Positions 36,849-47,801 are shown, counted from the stretch's first letter. The stretch is DNA of 64,000 nt from Rhodococcus sp. HNM0569 (GCF_012726205.1 NZ_JAASAE010000001.1:186001-250000); one strand, 5' to 3'. The notes: generated from the sequence alone by a model not told the origin. Program-made: numbers and translations.

Positions 36849-38273
36849 ATGGTCGAAAGTCCCGGTCGCGCGGAGCGGGCCGATGTCGGACATGCCGTGC
36901 TGTACGCCGCGGCGGCCGCGCTCGGCGGGTTCATGTTCGGCTACGACACGGCCGTCATCAACGGTGCCGTCGGGGCAATCCGCGACCGCTTCGAGATCGG
37001 CGCGGGAGGAACCGGTCTCGCGGTCTCGTTGACGCTGATCGGCGCCGCGGTGGGCGCCTGGACCGCAGGCCGCATCGCCGACCGCATCGGCCGCATCTGG
37101 GTCATGCGCATCGCCGCAGTCCTCTTCGCGATCGGCTCACTCGGCTCGGCCTTCCCGTTCGACATCGTCGACCTCACCCTGTGGCGGTTCGTCGGCGGCA
37201 CCGCCGTCGGCCTCGCGTCCGTCATCTCACCCGCCTACATCGCCGAGATCTCCCCCGCCCGCATCCGCGGCAGGCTCGGTTCGATGTACCAACTCGCCAT
37301 CGTGCTCGGTATCGCGGTGTCCCAGCTCGTCAACTACGGCATCGCGCAGGCGGCAGGCAGCGCGAGCGACAACCTCGCCGGCATCCAGGCGTGGCAGTGG
37401 ATGCTCGCCCTCGCCGCGATCCCGTCGGTGCTGTATCTGCTGCTGACGTCGACGATTCCGGAGTCGCCACGATTCCTCGTCGCACAGGGCAAGACCGCGA
37501 AGGCGCGGCGCATCGTGGCCGATCTCGAAGGCGGCAGCGCCGAGCGCGTCGACGAGCGCATCGACGAGATCCGCAGCTCACTCGGCACCGAACGCGCGCA
37601 GATCAGCGTGCGTCAGCTGTTCGCCAAGGTGACGGCCGTGCGCGCGCTCGTGTTCATCGGTATCGGTCTCGCGATGCTGCAGCAGTTCGTCGGCATCAAC
37701 GTGATCTTCTACTACTCGTCGACGTTGTGGGAGGCCGTCGGCTTCGGCGAGGACCGGTCGCTGCTCATCAGCGTCGTGTCCGCGGTCGTCAACATCGTCG
37801 GCACGTTCGTCGCGATCGCCGTGATCGACCAGATCGGACGTAAACCCCTGCTGCTCGTCGGCTCGGTGGGTATGACGATCTCGCTCGCGGTCGCGGCAGT
37901 GTGCTTCCACTCGGCGACCGTCACACGAGATGCGGACGGCGAGACCGTCGCGACCCTGTCGGGCACGAACGGCACGATCGCCCTGATCGCGGCCAACGCG
38001 TTCGTGTTCTTCTTCGCGGCGTCGTGGGGCCCGGTGGTGTGGGTGCTGATCAGCGAGATCTTCCCCAACCGGGTGCGCGCCGCCGCGGTGGGCGTCGCGA
38101 CCGCTGCCAACTGGATCGCGAACTTCGCGGTGTCCGCGACGTTCCCGGCACTGTCCGAATGGAACCTGTCGACCACCTACGGTATCTACGCGGTGATGGC
38201 CGCGGTGTCGATCGTGTTCGTGTTGACCGTCGTGCCCGAGCCGAAGGGCAAGACGCTCGAGCAGGCCGGCTGA
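36849..38273 (+). CDS. MFS sugar porter
   Basis: This 474-aa, twelve-helix protein belongs to the sugar porter group of the major facilitator superfamily: FGYDTAVINGAVGAI in helix 1, GRIADRIGRIWVM in loop 2-3, PESPRFLVAQGK after helix 6, QQFVGINVIFYYSS in helix 7 and a final PEPKGKTLEQAG. It probably imports a hexose, pentose or inositol by proton symport. The ATG at 36849 has a GGGGAGG site about 6 bases upstream. The substrate and any neighbouring catabolic genes are not identifiable. Confidence 0.9.
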   Translation: MVESPGRAERADVGHAVLYAAAAALGGFMFGYDTAVINGAVGAIRDRFEIGAGGTGLAVSLTLIGAAVGAWTAGRIADRIGRIWVMRIAAVLFAIGSLGSAFPFDIVDLTLWRFVGGTAVGLASVISPAYIAEISPARIRGRLGSMYQLAIVLGIAVSQLVNYGIAQAAGSASDNLAGIQAWQWMLALAAIPSVLYLLLTSTIPESPRFLVAQGKTAKARRIVADLEGGSAERVDERIDEIRSSLGTERAQISVRQLFAKVTAVRALVFIGIGLAMLQQFVGINVIFYYSSTLWEAVGFGEDRSLLISVVSAVVNIVGTFVAIAVIDQIGRKPLLLVGSVGMTISLAVAAVCFHSATVTRDADGETVATLSGTNGTIALIAANAFVFFFAASWGPVVWVLISEIFPNRVRAAAVGVATAANWIANFAVSATFPALSEWNLSTTYGIYAVMAAVSIVFVLTVVPEPKGKTLEQAG

Positions 38274-38289
38274 GCCGGACGACGCCGGG

Positions 38290-40197
38290 TCAGACGCCGT
38301 CCGGATCGGTGCCACGTGTGCAGAGATCCTGCACCCAGCCCGAAATCCGCTGGGCGACATCGTCGGCGGTGAGGCCGAGTTCGCGGTGGATCTGGTCGCG
38401 CGACGCGTGATCGAGGAACTGCTGCGGCACACCGAGCTCGCGCGACGGCGTCGACACGCCCGCCGCCCGCACCGCGGCGGACACCGCGGCACCCGCGCCA
38501 CCGTGCAGACCGCTGTCCTCGAGCGTGACGACGAGCGACGCGTCCGCAGCGCGCTCGACGACCCCGTGCGGAACCGGGAGCACCCATCGCGGATCGACGA
38601 CGGTGACGGCGAGGTTCTGCGCCGCGAGCTTCTCGGCGGCCGCGACGGCGACACCCGCGAACGGGCCGACCGCGACGACCAGAACCGACGTGCGTGCGTC
38701 GGCGTCCGGTGCATACAGGACGTCGACGCCGTCGACGCGTTCGACTGCCTCGACGTCGTCGCCGACGCTGCCCTTCGGGAAACGGAGTGCGGTGGGACCG
38801 TCGGACACCGCGAGTGCCTCGTCGAGCTCTTCGCGCAAGGTGGCCGCATCGCGCGGCGCCGCGACGCGCATGCCCGGCACGATGCCGAGCAACGAGAGAT
38901 CCCACATGCCGTTGTGGCTCGCACCGTCGCTGCCGGTGACCCCGGCGCGGTCCAGCACGAGCGTGACGGGCAGTTTCAGCAGTGCGACGTCCATCAGCAG
39001 CTGGTCGAACGCACGGTTGAGGAACGTCGAGTACACCGCGACCACGGGGTGCATGCCGCCGAGGGCAAGGCCCGCGGCGGACGTGACGGCGTGCTGCTCG
39101 GCGATACCGACGTCGAACATGCGGTCGGGGAACACCGCGCCGAACTGTGCGAGACCCGTGGGCCCCGCCATCGCGGCGGTGATCGCGACGATGTCCTCGC
39201 GGGTGCGCGCCTGCTCGACGAGCTCTGCCGAGAACACCGACGTCCAGTCGGGTGCCGACTGCGACGTCGCCTTGCCGGTGAGCGGGTCGATGACGCCCGT
39301 CGAATGCATCTGGTCGGCGACATGGTTCTCGGCGGGCGCATAACCCATGCCCTTGCGGGTGACGGCGTGCACGATGACCGGGCCGCCGAACGCCTTCGCG
39401 TGCCGCAGCGCCGACTCGAGCGCACCGAGATCGTGCCCGTCGACCGGACCGAGGTACTTGATGCCGAGGTCGGTGAACAGCACCTGCGGGCTCACCGCGT
39501 CCTTGAGCCCGGTCTTCATACCGTGCAGTACCGAGTACGCGGTGCGCCCGATCCACGGCATCCGCGTGACGGCGCGCCTGCCGCGGTCGAGGAGGCGTTC
39601 GTAACCGGGCTTGAGCCGCAGCGCCGCGAGATGGTCCGCGAGCCCGCCGATCGTGGGCGCGTACGAGCGGCCGTTGTCGTTGACGACGATGACGACCGGG
39701 CGGTCGCTGCCCGCCGCGATGTTGTTGAGCGCCTCCCAGCACATCCCGCCGGTGAGTGCGCCGTCGCCCACGACGGCGACGACATGCCGCTGCTCGTCGC
39801 GCAGCTGGAAGGCCTTCGCGAGGCCGTCGGCATAGGACAGCGCGGCCGACGCGTGCGACGACTCGACCCAGTCGTGTTCGGATTCGGAGCGTGACGGATA
39901 TCCCGACAGGCCGCCCTGCTTGCGGAGCGTGTCGAACTCGTCCTGCCTGCCGGTGAGGATCTTGTGCACGTACGCCTGATGACCCGTGTCGAACACGATC
40001 GGGTCGCTGGGCGACTCGAAGACACGGTGCAGCGCCATGGTGAGCTCGACGACACCGAGGTTGGGGCCGAGATGCCCGCCCGTGGCCGAGACCTTCTGGA
40101 CCAGGAACTCACGAATCTCGCCCGCGAGCTCCAAGCACTCGTCGCGGGTCAACCGACGCAGGTCGTCGGGCGTCTGGACACGGCTGAGGACACCCAA
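38290..40197 (-). CDS. dxs: 1-deoxy-D-xylulose-5-phosphate synthase
   Basis: The enzyme condenses pyruvate and glyceraldehyde 3-phosphate to DXP, the first step of the MEP isoprenoid pathway, using thiamine diphosphate. The 635-aa product starts [19 protein letters not shown]. It has [14 protein letters not shown], the ThDP motif [34 protein letters not shown] and a transketolase C-terminal domain with [21 protein letters not shown] place the start at a TTG at 40197, with GGAGGGAG 8 bases upstream, as in relatives whose protein begins near this residue; longer in-frame starts reach 40284. It is convergent with the sugar porter gene and divergent from the glutaminase. Confidence 0.95.
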   Translation of the reverse strand: MGVLSRVQTPDDLRRLTRDECLELAGEIREFLVQKVSATGGHLGPNLGVVELTMALHRVFESPSDPIVFDTGHQAYVHKILTGRQDEFDTLRKQGGLSGYPSRSESEHDWVESSHASAALSYADGLAKAFQLRDEQRHVVAVVGDGALTGGMCWEALNNIAAGSDRPVVIVVNDNGRSYAPTIGGLADHLAALRLKPGYERLLDRGRRAVTRMPWIGRTAYSVLHGMKTGLKDAVSPQVLFTDLGIKYLGPVDGHDLGALESALRHAKAFGGPVIVHAVTRKGMGYAPAENHVADQMHSTGVIDPLTGKATSQSAPDWTSVFSAELVEQARTREDIVAITAAMAGPTGLAQFGAVFPDRMFDVGIAEQHAVTSAAGLALGGMHPVVAVYSTFLNRAFDQLLMDVALLKLPVTLVLDRAGVTGSDGASHNGMWDLSLLGIVPGMRVAAPRDAATLREELDEALAVSDGPTALRFPKGSVGDDVEAVERVDGVDVLYAPDADARTSVLVVAVGPFAGVAVAAAEKLAAQNLAVTVVDPRWVLPVPHGVVERAADASLVVTLEDSGLHGGAGAAVSAAVRAAGVSTPSRELGVPQQFLDHASRDQIHRELGLTADDVAQRISGWVQDLCTRGTDPDGV

Positions 40198-40442
40198 CGA
40201 TATCGCTCCCTCCATCGCGCAAGGCTCACGCGCTTGCTCACTTCTTCGGCACCGGGGCGGACCCGGAGCGGACGCCCGCCACATCGGCGGGTCGGCAATG
40301 TGTCCAGTCTACGATCCGTTCCGCTGCGGCCACACAGCACGCGCTCACGCGTTCGACCGACACGTGCTGCCGGTGACGGTGCTCACGCGCCGCGTCGTCG
40401 TTCCCGCACCCGCGCGCGTGACCGACCGCCTAGTGTCGCACC

Positions 40443-42266
40443 ATGGCCACCGTCGTCGACGAGCTGATCCGCCGCGTGTACGAACAGGTGCTGCCACTGC
40501 GCGCGGGCGCACCGGCCGACTACATCCCCGAGCTCGCGAAGGTCGATCCGGACGGATTCGGCATCTGTCTCGCCACCGCCGACGGGCACGTCTACGAGGT
40601 GGGCGACACCCGGGTGCCCTTCACGATCCAGTCGATCTCGAAGCCGTTCACGTACGCGCTCGCACTCACCGACCGCGGCGAGCATGCTGTCGCGGACAAG
40701 ATCGACGTCGAACCGTCGGGCGAGCCGTTCAACGAGATCAGCCTCGACCCCGGCACCGAGCGGCCGCGCAACCCGATGATCAACGCGGGCGCGATCACCG
40801 CGACCTCGCTCGTCGCGGGCGACGGCCGCGACGCACGCTTCGAACGCATCCGCGCCGCCTATTCCGCGTACGCGGGCCGTGAACTACACGTCGACGACGC
40901 CGTCTACCGCTCGGAGTCCGAGAGCGGCTACCGCAACCGCGCGATCGGCTACATGCTCCGCTCGTTCGGCATCGTGACCGGCGACCCCGAGGACGCCGTC
41001 GACCTCTACTTCCGGCAGTGCTCACTGAGCGTCACGTGTCACGACCTCGCCGTGATGACCGCGACTCTCGCGAACAACGGTGTCAATGCGCTCACCCGCG
41101 AACGCGTGCTGCCGACCGAACTCGTCGAACGGGTACTGAGCGTCATGGCGACCTGCGGCATGTACGACGCGGCGGGCGCCTGGGTGGCCGAGGTCGGACT
41201 GCCCGCGAAGAGCGGCGTCGGCGGTGGCGTCGTCGCCGTCCTGCCGGGCCAGCTCGGCATCGCGGTGTACTCGCCGCGCCTCGACGCGCACGGCAACAGC
41301 GTGCGCGGCGTCGAGGTGTGCCGGGCGCTCTCGCGTGAGCTCGAACTGCACTTCCTGCACGTCACGCGCGCCGCGCGGTCGGCGATCCGTGCACGCTATC
41401 CGATCGCGCAGTCGCCTTCGCGGATGCGGCGGACCCGCGCCGAGCGCGACCTGCTCGACCAGCTCTCGGATCACGGCGTCATCTACGAATTACACGGCGA
41501 CCTGCAGTTCACGGGCGCGGAGGCGACCGTGCGGGAGATCGCCCGCGGCGAGGCCCGCCTCGAAGCCGTGGTGATCGACGTACGCGAGATCGACGAGGTG
41601 AGCGACGTCGCCGCGACGATGCTGTCGTCGGTGCGCGGCGAACTCGTGGCGCTCGACTGCGGCGTCGCCCTCGTCGATCCCCGCGGCAGGCTCGGCCACA
41701 CACAGTCGTCGCTGGAAGGCCCCGGCGGACGTGTCTTCCACGATCTCGACGCCGCGATCGAATGGTGCGAGGACCTGCTGCTCGCGCGGCACTGGTCGGG
41801 CACCCGCCCGCCGGGTTCGATCCGGCTCGACCAGCATCCGCTGCTGCAGCGGCTCACCCCCGAGCAGCGCGACGTGGCGCTGACGCTCGTCGAGCACGTC
41901 GAGTTCGAGCGCGACGACGTCCTCGTGCACCGCGGTGAGCCGACGGCGGGATTGTTCCTGTTGCTCGAGGGGCGCGTCAGTTCGCTCGTCACCGACAATG
42001 CGGACGGACGCGTCCGCCGCGTGAGCACGCTGTCCGCCGGCATGACCTTCGGCGAGATCCCACTACTCCTCGACACCGTCGCACTCAGCAGCTTCGTCGC
42101 CACGACCGCCGGACGCGCGGCACGACTGCCCGCATCCGTCTACGCCGACCTGTCGGCGCGCGACCCGTCGCTCGAACTCGGCCTCGTGAAAGGCATCGCC
42201 GCGGGTGCGTACGAACAGCTCGACACGATGCTCCGCTCCCTCGCCCACGTTCCCGGCGGGCGGTAG
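40443..42266 (+). CDS. glsA: Glutaminase fused to STAS and cyclic-nucleotide-binding domains
   Basis: The 607-aa protein deamidates glutamine to glutamate. Residues 1-310 are a serine-dependent glutaminase of the beta-lactamase fold, with SISK (64-67) as the nucleophile Ser-x-x-Lys, NPMINAGAI and GVGGGVVAVLPGQLGIAVYSP. Residues of about 345-445 form a STAS domain (LEAVVIDVREIDEVSDVAATML). Residues of about 460-590 form a cNMP-binding domain (FERDDVLVHRGEPTAGLFLLLEGRVSSL, then GMTFGEIPLL). The plain bacterial enzyme has about 310 residues, so half of this protein is regulatory. It suggests control by a cyclic nucleotide or protein partner. The arrangement is known in actinobacteria but is notable. 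Confidence 0.92.
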   Translation: MATVVDELIRRVYEQVLPLRAGAPADYIPELAKVDPDGFGICLATADGHVYEVGDTRVPFTIQSISKPFTYALALTDRGEHAVADKIDVEPSGEPFNEISLDPGTERPRNPMINAGAITATSLVAGDGRDARFERIRAAYSAYAGRELHVDDAVYRSESESGYRNRAIGYMLRSFGIVTGDPEDAVDLYFRQCSLSVTCHDLAVMTATLANNGVNALTRERVLPTELVERVLSVMATCGMYDAAGAWVAEVGLPAKSGVGGGVVAVLPGQLGIAVYSPRLDAHGNSVRGVEVCRALSRELELHFLHVTRAARSAIRARYPIAQSPSRMRRTRAERDLLDQLSDHGVIYELHGDLQFTGAEATVREIARGEARLEAVVIDVREIDEVSDVAATMLSSVRGELVALDCGVALVDPRGRLGHTQSSLEGPGGRVFHDLDAAIEWCEDLLLARHWSGTRPPGSIRLDQHPLLQRLTPEQRDVALTLVEHVEFERDDVLVHRGEPTAGLFLLLEGRVSSLVTDNADGRVRRVSTLSAGMTFGEIPLLLDTVALSSFVATTAGRAARLPASVYADLSARDPSLELGLVKGIAAGAYEQLDTMLRSLAHVPGGR

Positions 42267-42410
42267 TTCCGGACCCCGATGAGTTACGGGTCGGCCGCGA
42301 GTCGAAACGAGTGGGCGCGAGTGGACGAATAATCCGTTGCCCGGAACCGGACCAATACGACACGCTGAATACACGCTCCCGCGACACCGGACACCACCGA
42401 AGGGACCCTC

Positions 42411-43448
42411 ATGTACTCCGACGCCCGCGCGTCCACGCGCACCGGCGCCCCCGCGCACACCGACCTCGCGATCGAGGCCGAGGGCCTCGTCAAACGCTTC
42501 GGCGACAACACGGCCGTCGACCACCTGGATCTGCGAGTACCGATGGGCGGCGTCTACAGCGTGCTCGGGCCCAACGGCGCGGGCAAGACCACCGCGATCC
42601 GGATGCTCGCCACCCTGCTGCCGATCGACGGCGGGCGCGCCACGGTCCTCGGCCACGACGTCGCGGCCGAACCCGATGCGGTGCGCGAATCGGTCGCCCT
42701 CACCGGGCAGTTCGCGTCGCTCGACGAAGACCTCACCGGCGCCGAGAACCTGCTCCTGCTCGGCCGCCTGTACGGGTACTCGCGGCGTTCCGCACGGGCG
42801 CGCGCCGACCAGCTGTTCGCTGCGTTCGGCCTGGAGGATGCGGCGGGCCGGCAGGTCAAGAACTATTCGGGCGGCATGCGGCGGCGGCTCGACATCGCCG
42901 CGAGCATCATCGTCACGCCGCGGCTGATCTTCCTCGACGAGCCCACCACGGGCCTCGACCCTCGCAGCCGCAACCAGGTGTGGGACATCGTGCGTGCTCT
43001 CGTCGCGGGCGGCACCACGGTGCTGCTCACGACGCAATATCTCGACGAGGCCGATCAGCTCGCGGGCCGCATCGCCGTCATCGACCACGGCAAGGTGATC
43101 GCCGAGGGCACGCCCGGCGAGCTCAAGGCGTCGGTGGGATCGGGCACACTGCACGTGCGGATGCTCGACACCGCGCACCGCCCGCAGGCCGCGCAGCTGT
43201 TGCGCGAGCTGCTCGCGGTGCCCGTCGTGGAGGAATCCGATCCCTTCGCACTCACCGCGCGCATCGACGACCCCGCCCGCGTCGGTGCCGCCCTGCCCGC
43301 CCTGCACGACGCGGGCCTGCCCATCGCGACGTACGCACTCGGGCAGCCGACGCTCGACGAGGTGTTCCTCGCGCTCACCGGCAAGCCCACCGAACCCGAC
43401 ACCCCCGACGCTCGCCCCACCGACCAGCACGAGGAGACCGCGCGATGA
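42411..43448 (+). CDS. ABC exporter ATP-binding protein (DrrA-like)
   Basis: The 345-aa protein carries Walker [15 protein letters not shown] near residue 55, the signature [12 protein letters not shown], Walker [17 protein letters not shown], and the H-loop region [13 protein letters not shown]. These match the daunorubicin-resistance DrrA family, with a C-terminal extension of about 100 residues including [17 protein letters not shown]. It energises an ABC-2 permease encoded next, overlapping by ATGA. The substrate (drug or lipid) is not known. Confidence 0.9.
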   Translation: MYSDARASTRTGAPAHTDLAIEAEGLVKRFGDNTAVDHLDLRVPMGGVYSVLGPNGAGKTTAIRMLATLLPIDGGRATVLGHDVAAEPDAVRESVALTGQFASLDEDLTGAENLLLLGRLYGYSRRSARARADQLFAAFGLEDAAGRQVKNYSGGMRRRLDIAASIIVTPRLIFLDEPTTGLDPRSRNQVWDIVRALVAGGTTVLLTTQYLDEADQLAGRIAVIDHGKVIAEGTPGELKASVGSGTLHVRMLDTAHRPQAAQLLRELLAVPVVEESDPFALTARIDDPARVGAALPALHDAGLPIATYALGQPTLDEVFLALTGKPTEPDTPDARPTDQHEETAR

Positions 43449-44275
43449 CCACCACCTCCGCGCCCCCGTCCACCACCGTCGCCGACGTCCTGCAGATGCC
43501 CGAACCGCGGCCGCCGCGGCCGTCCGCGCTGTCGACGTCGATGTCCTTCGGCTGGCGTGCGCTGCTCAAGATCAAGCACGTCCCCGAGCAGCTGTTCGAC
43601 GTGACGATGTTCCCCATCATGTTCACGCTGATGTTCACGTACCTGTTCGGCGGTGCCCTCGCGGGGTCGACCTCCGCGTACGTGCAGTTCCTGCTGCCGG
43701 GCATCCTGGTGCAGACGGTCGTGATGATCACGATGTACACCGGCCTGACGCTCAACAAAGACATCGAGAAGGGCGTCTTCGACCGCTTCCGGTCACTGCC
43801 GATCTGGCGGCCGTCGCCGCTCGTCGGCGCGCTCTTCGGCGACATCGTGCGCTACACCATCGCGTCGATCATCGTGCTGATCCTCGGCCTCGTGATCGGC
43901 TTCCGGCCCGCGGGCGGAGTCGTCGGCATGGTCGCGTCGGTCGTGCTGCTGCTCGTCTTCGCGTTCAGCCTGTCCTGGATCTGGACGATGTTCGCGATGC
44001 TCATGCGCACCGAGCAGGCCGTCATGGGCGCGTCGATGTTCATCCTGTTTCCGCTCACCTTCGCGAGCAACATCTTCGTCGACCCCGCCACGATGCCGTC
44101 GTGGCTGCGGGCCTTCGTCGACGTCAACCCGATCAGCGCGCTCGTCACGACGCTCCGCGCGTTCGCCGACGGTCAGTTCGCGGGCGGTCAGCTGATGCTC
44201 GTCCTGGCGTGGTGCGCCGGCTTCGTCGTCGTGTTCGGGCCGCTCACCATGATGCTCTACAACCGCAAGAGCTGA
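43445..44275 (+). CDS. ABC-2 type exporter permease (DrrB-like)
   Basis: The 276-aa membrane protein has six hydrophobic segments and the ABC-2 pattern: [51 protein letters not shown] and [20 protein letters not shown]. Its ATG overlaps the stop of the ATP-binding gene (ATGA), so the two are translated together and form one exporter, likely a dimer of each. A lone half-exporter pair without neighbouring biosynthesis genes suggests general drug or lipid efflux. Confidence 0.9.
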   Translation: MTTTSAPPSTTVADVLQMPEPRPPRPSALSTSMSFGWRALLKIKHVPEQLFDVTMFPIMFTLMFTYLFGGALAGSTSAYVQFLLPGILVQTVVMITMYTGLTLNKDIEKGVFDRFRSLPIWRPSPLVGALFGDIVRYTIASIIVLILGLVIGFRPAGGVVGMVASVVLLLVFAFSLSWIWTMFAMLMRTEQAVMGASMFILFPLTFASNIFVDPATMPSWLRAFVDVNPISALVTTLRAFADGQFAGGQLMLVLAWCAGFVVVFGPLTMMLYNRKS

Positions 44276-44281
44276 CCGGCC

Positions 44282-45568
44282 TCACACGCGGTCGAGCACT
44301 GCGATGCACTCGATGTGGTGCGTCGACGGGAAGGCATCGAACGCGCGCAGTCCGGTGATCTCGTAACCGTGGTCCCGATAGAGGCCCAGGTCGCGGGCGA
44401 ACGACGCGGGGTCGCAGCCGACGTGCACGATGCGCTGCGGCCCCGCGGCGTGCACCGCGGCAACGACGTCGCGTCCCGCGCCTGCGCGCGGCGGGTCGAG
44501 CACCACGACGCGCGGTGGCGTCTCGAGCCGGGTCACCATGCGCTCGACCCGGCCGGGGCGAAAACGCACCTGACGCAGATCCTGCAGCGCCGACTCGCCC
44601 TCGACCGCCGCACGACGCGAGAACTCCACCGACTCGACGAGCCCCGACTCCCCCACGCCGCCTGCGAGTTCCGCCGCGAACACGCCGACGCCGCCGTACA
44701 GATCCCACGCGATGTCCCCTGCGCCCAGCCCGTCCCACTCGGACCCGGCCCACTGCCGCACCACCTCGGAGTACACCGTCGCCGCGCTGTGGTGCGGCTG
44801 CCAGAAACCGGTTGCCGACACGTGCCACGCACGCTCGCCGACGCGTTGCACCGCGGCACCCGTGCCGTCGACGACGCGTTCGCCGCGCGGCACGCTCTCG
44901 GCCGCGCGGCGCGCGGTGGCACCACGCCTACCGCGGTCGCGGCGCGCGGTGCGCGAAACCGGCGCGGGTGCGATCTCGACGACATGACGGGTGCCGTCGT
45001 CGTCGAGGACGACCTGGAGTTCCGCATGCGGAGTCCATCGCTGCTCGGCGAGACCGTCGTACGCGCGCTGTCCGATCTGCGGGCACACGAGGTCGGTGAC
45101 GATGTCGGTGCCGCGGTAGCGGTGATATCCGGCTCTACCGTCGGCGTCGACCGCGAGCCGCACGCGGGTGCGCCATCGCGTGCCGTCGGCGCTGCCCGGC
45201 AACTCCTCGACCATCACGTCGCGCTCGATCTTCGCGATACGACGCAACTGGTCGGCCACCACGTGGGCCTTCATGTCGCGCTGGGTGTCCCGCGACGCGT
45301 GCGCGTAGTCGCAGCAGCCGGCGCCGCCCGGTCCCGAGATCGGACACACCGGCTCGACGCGTCCCGGCGCCGCGGTCTCGATGTCGACGGCCTCGGCGCG
45401 GCAGAACGATCCGCCTCGGTCCTCGGTGACGCGCGCCCGCACACGCTCGCCGGGCAACCCGTGCCGCACGAACACGACCCGGCCCTCGTGCCTGCCCACC
45501 GTGAACCCGCCGTGCGCCGGATTGCCCAGCGTGACGTCGAATTCGCGTCCGGTCCAGTTCTCGCTCAT
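44282..45568 (-). CDS. TrmA/RumA-type RNA methyltransferase
   Basis: The 428-aa protein has an N-terminal TRAM-like domain (FDVTLGNPAHGGFTVGRHEG), a Cys cluster PVCPISGPGGAGCCDYAH that may hold an iron-sulfur cluster, and the class I methyltransferase core: WDLYGGVGVFAAEL, VVLDPPRAGAG and HVGCDPASFARDL, with the catalytic Cys. Such enzymes make 5-methyluridine in tRNA or rRNA. The ATG at 45568 has GGGAGA just upstream. A basic, low-complexity insertion (RRDRGRRGATARRAAE) near residue 225 is unusual. The position matches Rv2689c in M. tuberculosis. Confidence 0.88.
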   Translation of the reverse strand: MSENWTGREFDVTLGNPAHGGFTVGRHEGRVVFVRHGLPGERVRARVTEDRGGSFCRAEAVDIETAAPGRVEPVCPISGPGGAGCCDYAHASRDTQRDMKAHVVADQLRRIAKIERDVMVEELPGSADGTRWRTRVRLAVDADGRAGYHRYRGTDIVTDLVCPQIGQRAYDGLAEQRWTPHAELQVVLDDDGTRHVVEIAPAPVSRTARRDRGRRGATARRAAESVPRGERVVDGTGAAVQRVGERAWHVSATGFWQPHHSAATVYSEVVRQWAGSEWDGLGAGDIAWDLYGGVGVFAAELAGGVGESGLVESVEFSRRAAVEGESALQDLRQVRFRPGRVERMVTRLETPPRVVVLDPPRAGAGRDVVAAVHAAGPQRIVHVGCDPASFARDLGLYRDHGYEITGLRAFDAFPSTHHIECIAVLDRV

Positions 45569-45608
45569 CTTCTCCCTACCGGCCGCTCGTGTTCTCCGTA
45601 CGGCACCG

Positions 45609-47621
45609 CTACTCGAAACCGCGCCTGCTCGCGCCCGGCGAGTGGTGCGGATCGAGCACCTTCGAATAGCGCGACGACTCGAGCTGCCACGGCACGCTCG
45701 TGACCATGACGTTGGGCTGGAACAGCAGCCGGCTCTTGAGCCGTAGCGCACTCTGATTGTGCAGCAACTGCTCCCACCAGTGACCGACGACGTACTCCGG
45801 GATGAACACCGTGACGACATCGCGCGGCGAGTCGCGGCGCACGCGACGCACGTAGTCGAGCACAGGCCGCGTGATCTCGCGGTACGGCGACTCGATCACC
45901 TTGAGCGGCACCGTGACGTCGCTGTTCTCCCATTCGCGCACGAGCTGCCGGGTGTCCGCGTCGTCGACGTTGACGGTGATCGCCTCGAGCGTGTCGGGCC
46001 TCGTCGCGCGGGCGTAGGCGAGGGCGCGCAGCGTGGGCATGTGCAGCTTCGACACCAGCACGATCGAGTGGGTGCGGCTCGGCAGGACACCGTCCCACTC
46101 CTGTTGCTCGAGCTCGCGGGAGACCCGGTCGTAATGCCGGTGGATCAGCTTCATGACCACGAAGATCGCGACCATCGCGACGATCGCGATCCACGCGCCG
46201 ACGAGGAACTTGGTGACGAGGACGATGACGAGGACCGCCCCGGTCATGGCGAGCCCGAGCGTGTTGATCGCCCGCGACCGGAACATGCGCATCCGCGCGG
46301 GCCGCTCGGTCTCGCTGCGCAGCGCCCGCGTCCAGTGCCGGATCATGCCGGTCTGGCTCAGCACGAAAGACACGAACACACCCACGATGTAGAGCTGGAT
46401 CAGTGCGGTGACCTCGGCGCCGAACACGACGACGAACGCGATCGCCGCGCCCGCGAGGAACAGGATGCCGTTGCTGAACGCGAGACGGTCGCCGCGCGTG
46501 TGGAACTGGCGCGGCAGGTAGCGGTCCTGCGCGAGTACCGATGCGAGGACCGGGAATCCGTTGAACGCGGTGTTCGCCGCGAGGACGAGGATGAGCGCGG
46601 TGACGACCGCGATGAAGTAGAAGCCGATCGGGAAGCCCGCGAAGACCGTCTCGGCGATCTGCGCGATGAGCGTCTTCTGGTGGTAGCCCTCCGGCGCGCC
46701 GACCAGTTGTGCCTCCGGGTCGTGCGCGTACACGATGCCGATCTTCTGTGCGAGCGTGATGATGCCCATCAGCAGGACGATCGCGATCGCGCCGAGCATG
46801 AACAACGTGGTGGCCGCATTGCGTGCCTTCGGTTTGCGGAACGCGGGGACACCGTTGCTGATCGCCTCGACACCCGTCAGCGCGGCGCACCCCGAAGAGA
46901 ATGCGCGCGCGATCAAGAAGGCGAACGCGATGCCGTAGAGGTGCGAGTCCTCTGCGACCAGCTCGAAATGCGACGACTCGGCGCGCAGGTCGTCGCCGAA
47001 ACCGTACGTGCGCAGCAGCCCCCACCCGAGCATCACGAGCATGCCGGCCACGAATGCGTACGTCGGGATCGCGAACGCGATGCCCGATTCGCGGATGCCA
47101 CGCAGGTTGACTGCCGTGAGCACGACGATCGCGGCGACCGCGAACAACACCTTGTGCTGCGCCACGAACGGAACCGCGGAGCCGATGTTCGACGCGGCCG
47201 ACGAGATCGACACCGCGACGGTGAGCACGTAGTCGACCATGAGCGCGCTGCCGACCGTGAGGCCTGCGGTGGGGCCGAGGTTGACGGTCGCGATCTCGTA
47301 GTCGCCCCCGCCCGACGGGTACGCCTGCACGTTCTGGCGGTAGCTCGCCACCACGACCGCGAGCACCGCGGCGACCGCGAGACCGACCCACGGGGTGTAC
47401 GCGTACGCCGAGATACCCGCGACGGACAGCACCAGGAAGATCTCTTCGGGCGCGTACGCAACGGACGACATCGCGTCCGACGCGAACACCGGCAACGCGA
47501 CCCGCTTCGGAAGGAGCGTGTGCCCGAGGGTGTCGCTCCGGAAAGGGCGACCGAGCAGGAGCCGTTTGGCGGCGGTCGATACGTTGGCCACCTGCCGAGC
47601 GTAGGCCGTGCAACGCACCAC
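45609..47621 (-). CDS. APC-superfamily amino acid permease
   Basis: The 670-aa protein has about twelve membrane helices and APC motifs early on: FASDAMSSVAYAPEEIFLVL, YPSGGGDYEIATVNLGP, LMVDYVLTVAVSISSA, GCAALTGVEAISNGVPAFR. The C-terminal 170 residues are soluble (HSIVLVSKLHMPTLRALAYA, FIPEYVVGHWWEQ). The annotated start is a GTG; a GTG ten codons further in is a possible alternative. It is divergent from ceoB, the K+ regulator pair, in the Rv2690c position. A K+ or amino acid role is possible; substrate unknown. Confidence 0.88.
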   Translation of the reverse strand: MVRCTAYARQVANVSTAAKRLLLGRPFRSDTLGHTLLPKRVALPVFASDAMSSVAYAPEEIFLVLSVAGISAYAYTPWVGLAVAAVLAVVVASYRQNVQAYPSGGGDYEIATVNLGPTAGLTVGSALMVDYVLTVAVSISSAASNIGSAVPFVAQHKVLFAVAAIVVLTAVNLRGIRESGIAFAIPTYAFVAGMLVMLGWGLLRTYGFGDDLRAESSHFELVAEDSHLYGIAFAFLIARAFSSGCAALTGVEAISNGVPAFRKPKARNAATTLFMLGAIAIVLLMGIITLAQKIGIVYAHDPEAQLVGAPEGYHQKTLIAQIAETVFAGFPIGFYFIAVVTALILVLAANTAFNGFPVLASVLAQDRYLPRQFHTRGDRLAFSNGILFLAGAAIAFVVVFGAEVTALIQLYIVGVFVSFVLSQTGMIRHWTRALRSETERPARMRMFRSRAINTLGLAMTGAVLVIVLVTKFLVGAWIAIVAMVAIFVVMKLIHRHYDRVSRELEQQEWDGVLPSRTHSIVLVSKLHMPTLRALAYARATRPDTLEAITVNVDDADTRQLVREWENSDVTVPLKVIESPYREITRPVLDYVRRVRRDSPRDVVTVFIPEYVVGHWWEQLLHNQSALRLKSRLLFQPNVMVTSVPWQLESSRYSKVLDPHHSPGASRRGFE

Positions 47622-47801
47622 GGGGCGCCCAGTACCTCCCGTGTCCGTATTGCAACGAGTGTCCGCTCCGCTGCGTACGGTGGTGGTTCAGCCCGCCGCA
47701 CCGCAGGTTGCTGTCGTAGTCGAAAGCTGTACGGTTCGATCCGGTGTGCACCCACCGGGACCGCCCCTGCGCTCGTGCACACGCGAAACGGAGTCGTCAC
47801 G

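Noticed and set aside
42311-43444. A 654-codon ORF covering the ABC ATPase and permease
   Set aside because: Its first part is an out-of-frame, Arg/His-rich reading of the ATPase gene; only the permease portion from 43445 is real.
45565-47751. A 728-codon minus-strand ORF rich in Arg and Gly
   Set aside because: It is a shadow of the APC permease in another frame, typical of high-GC DNA.
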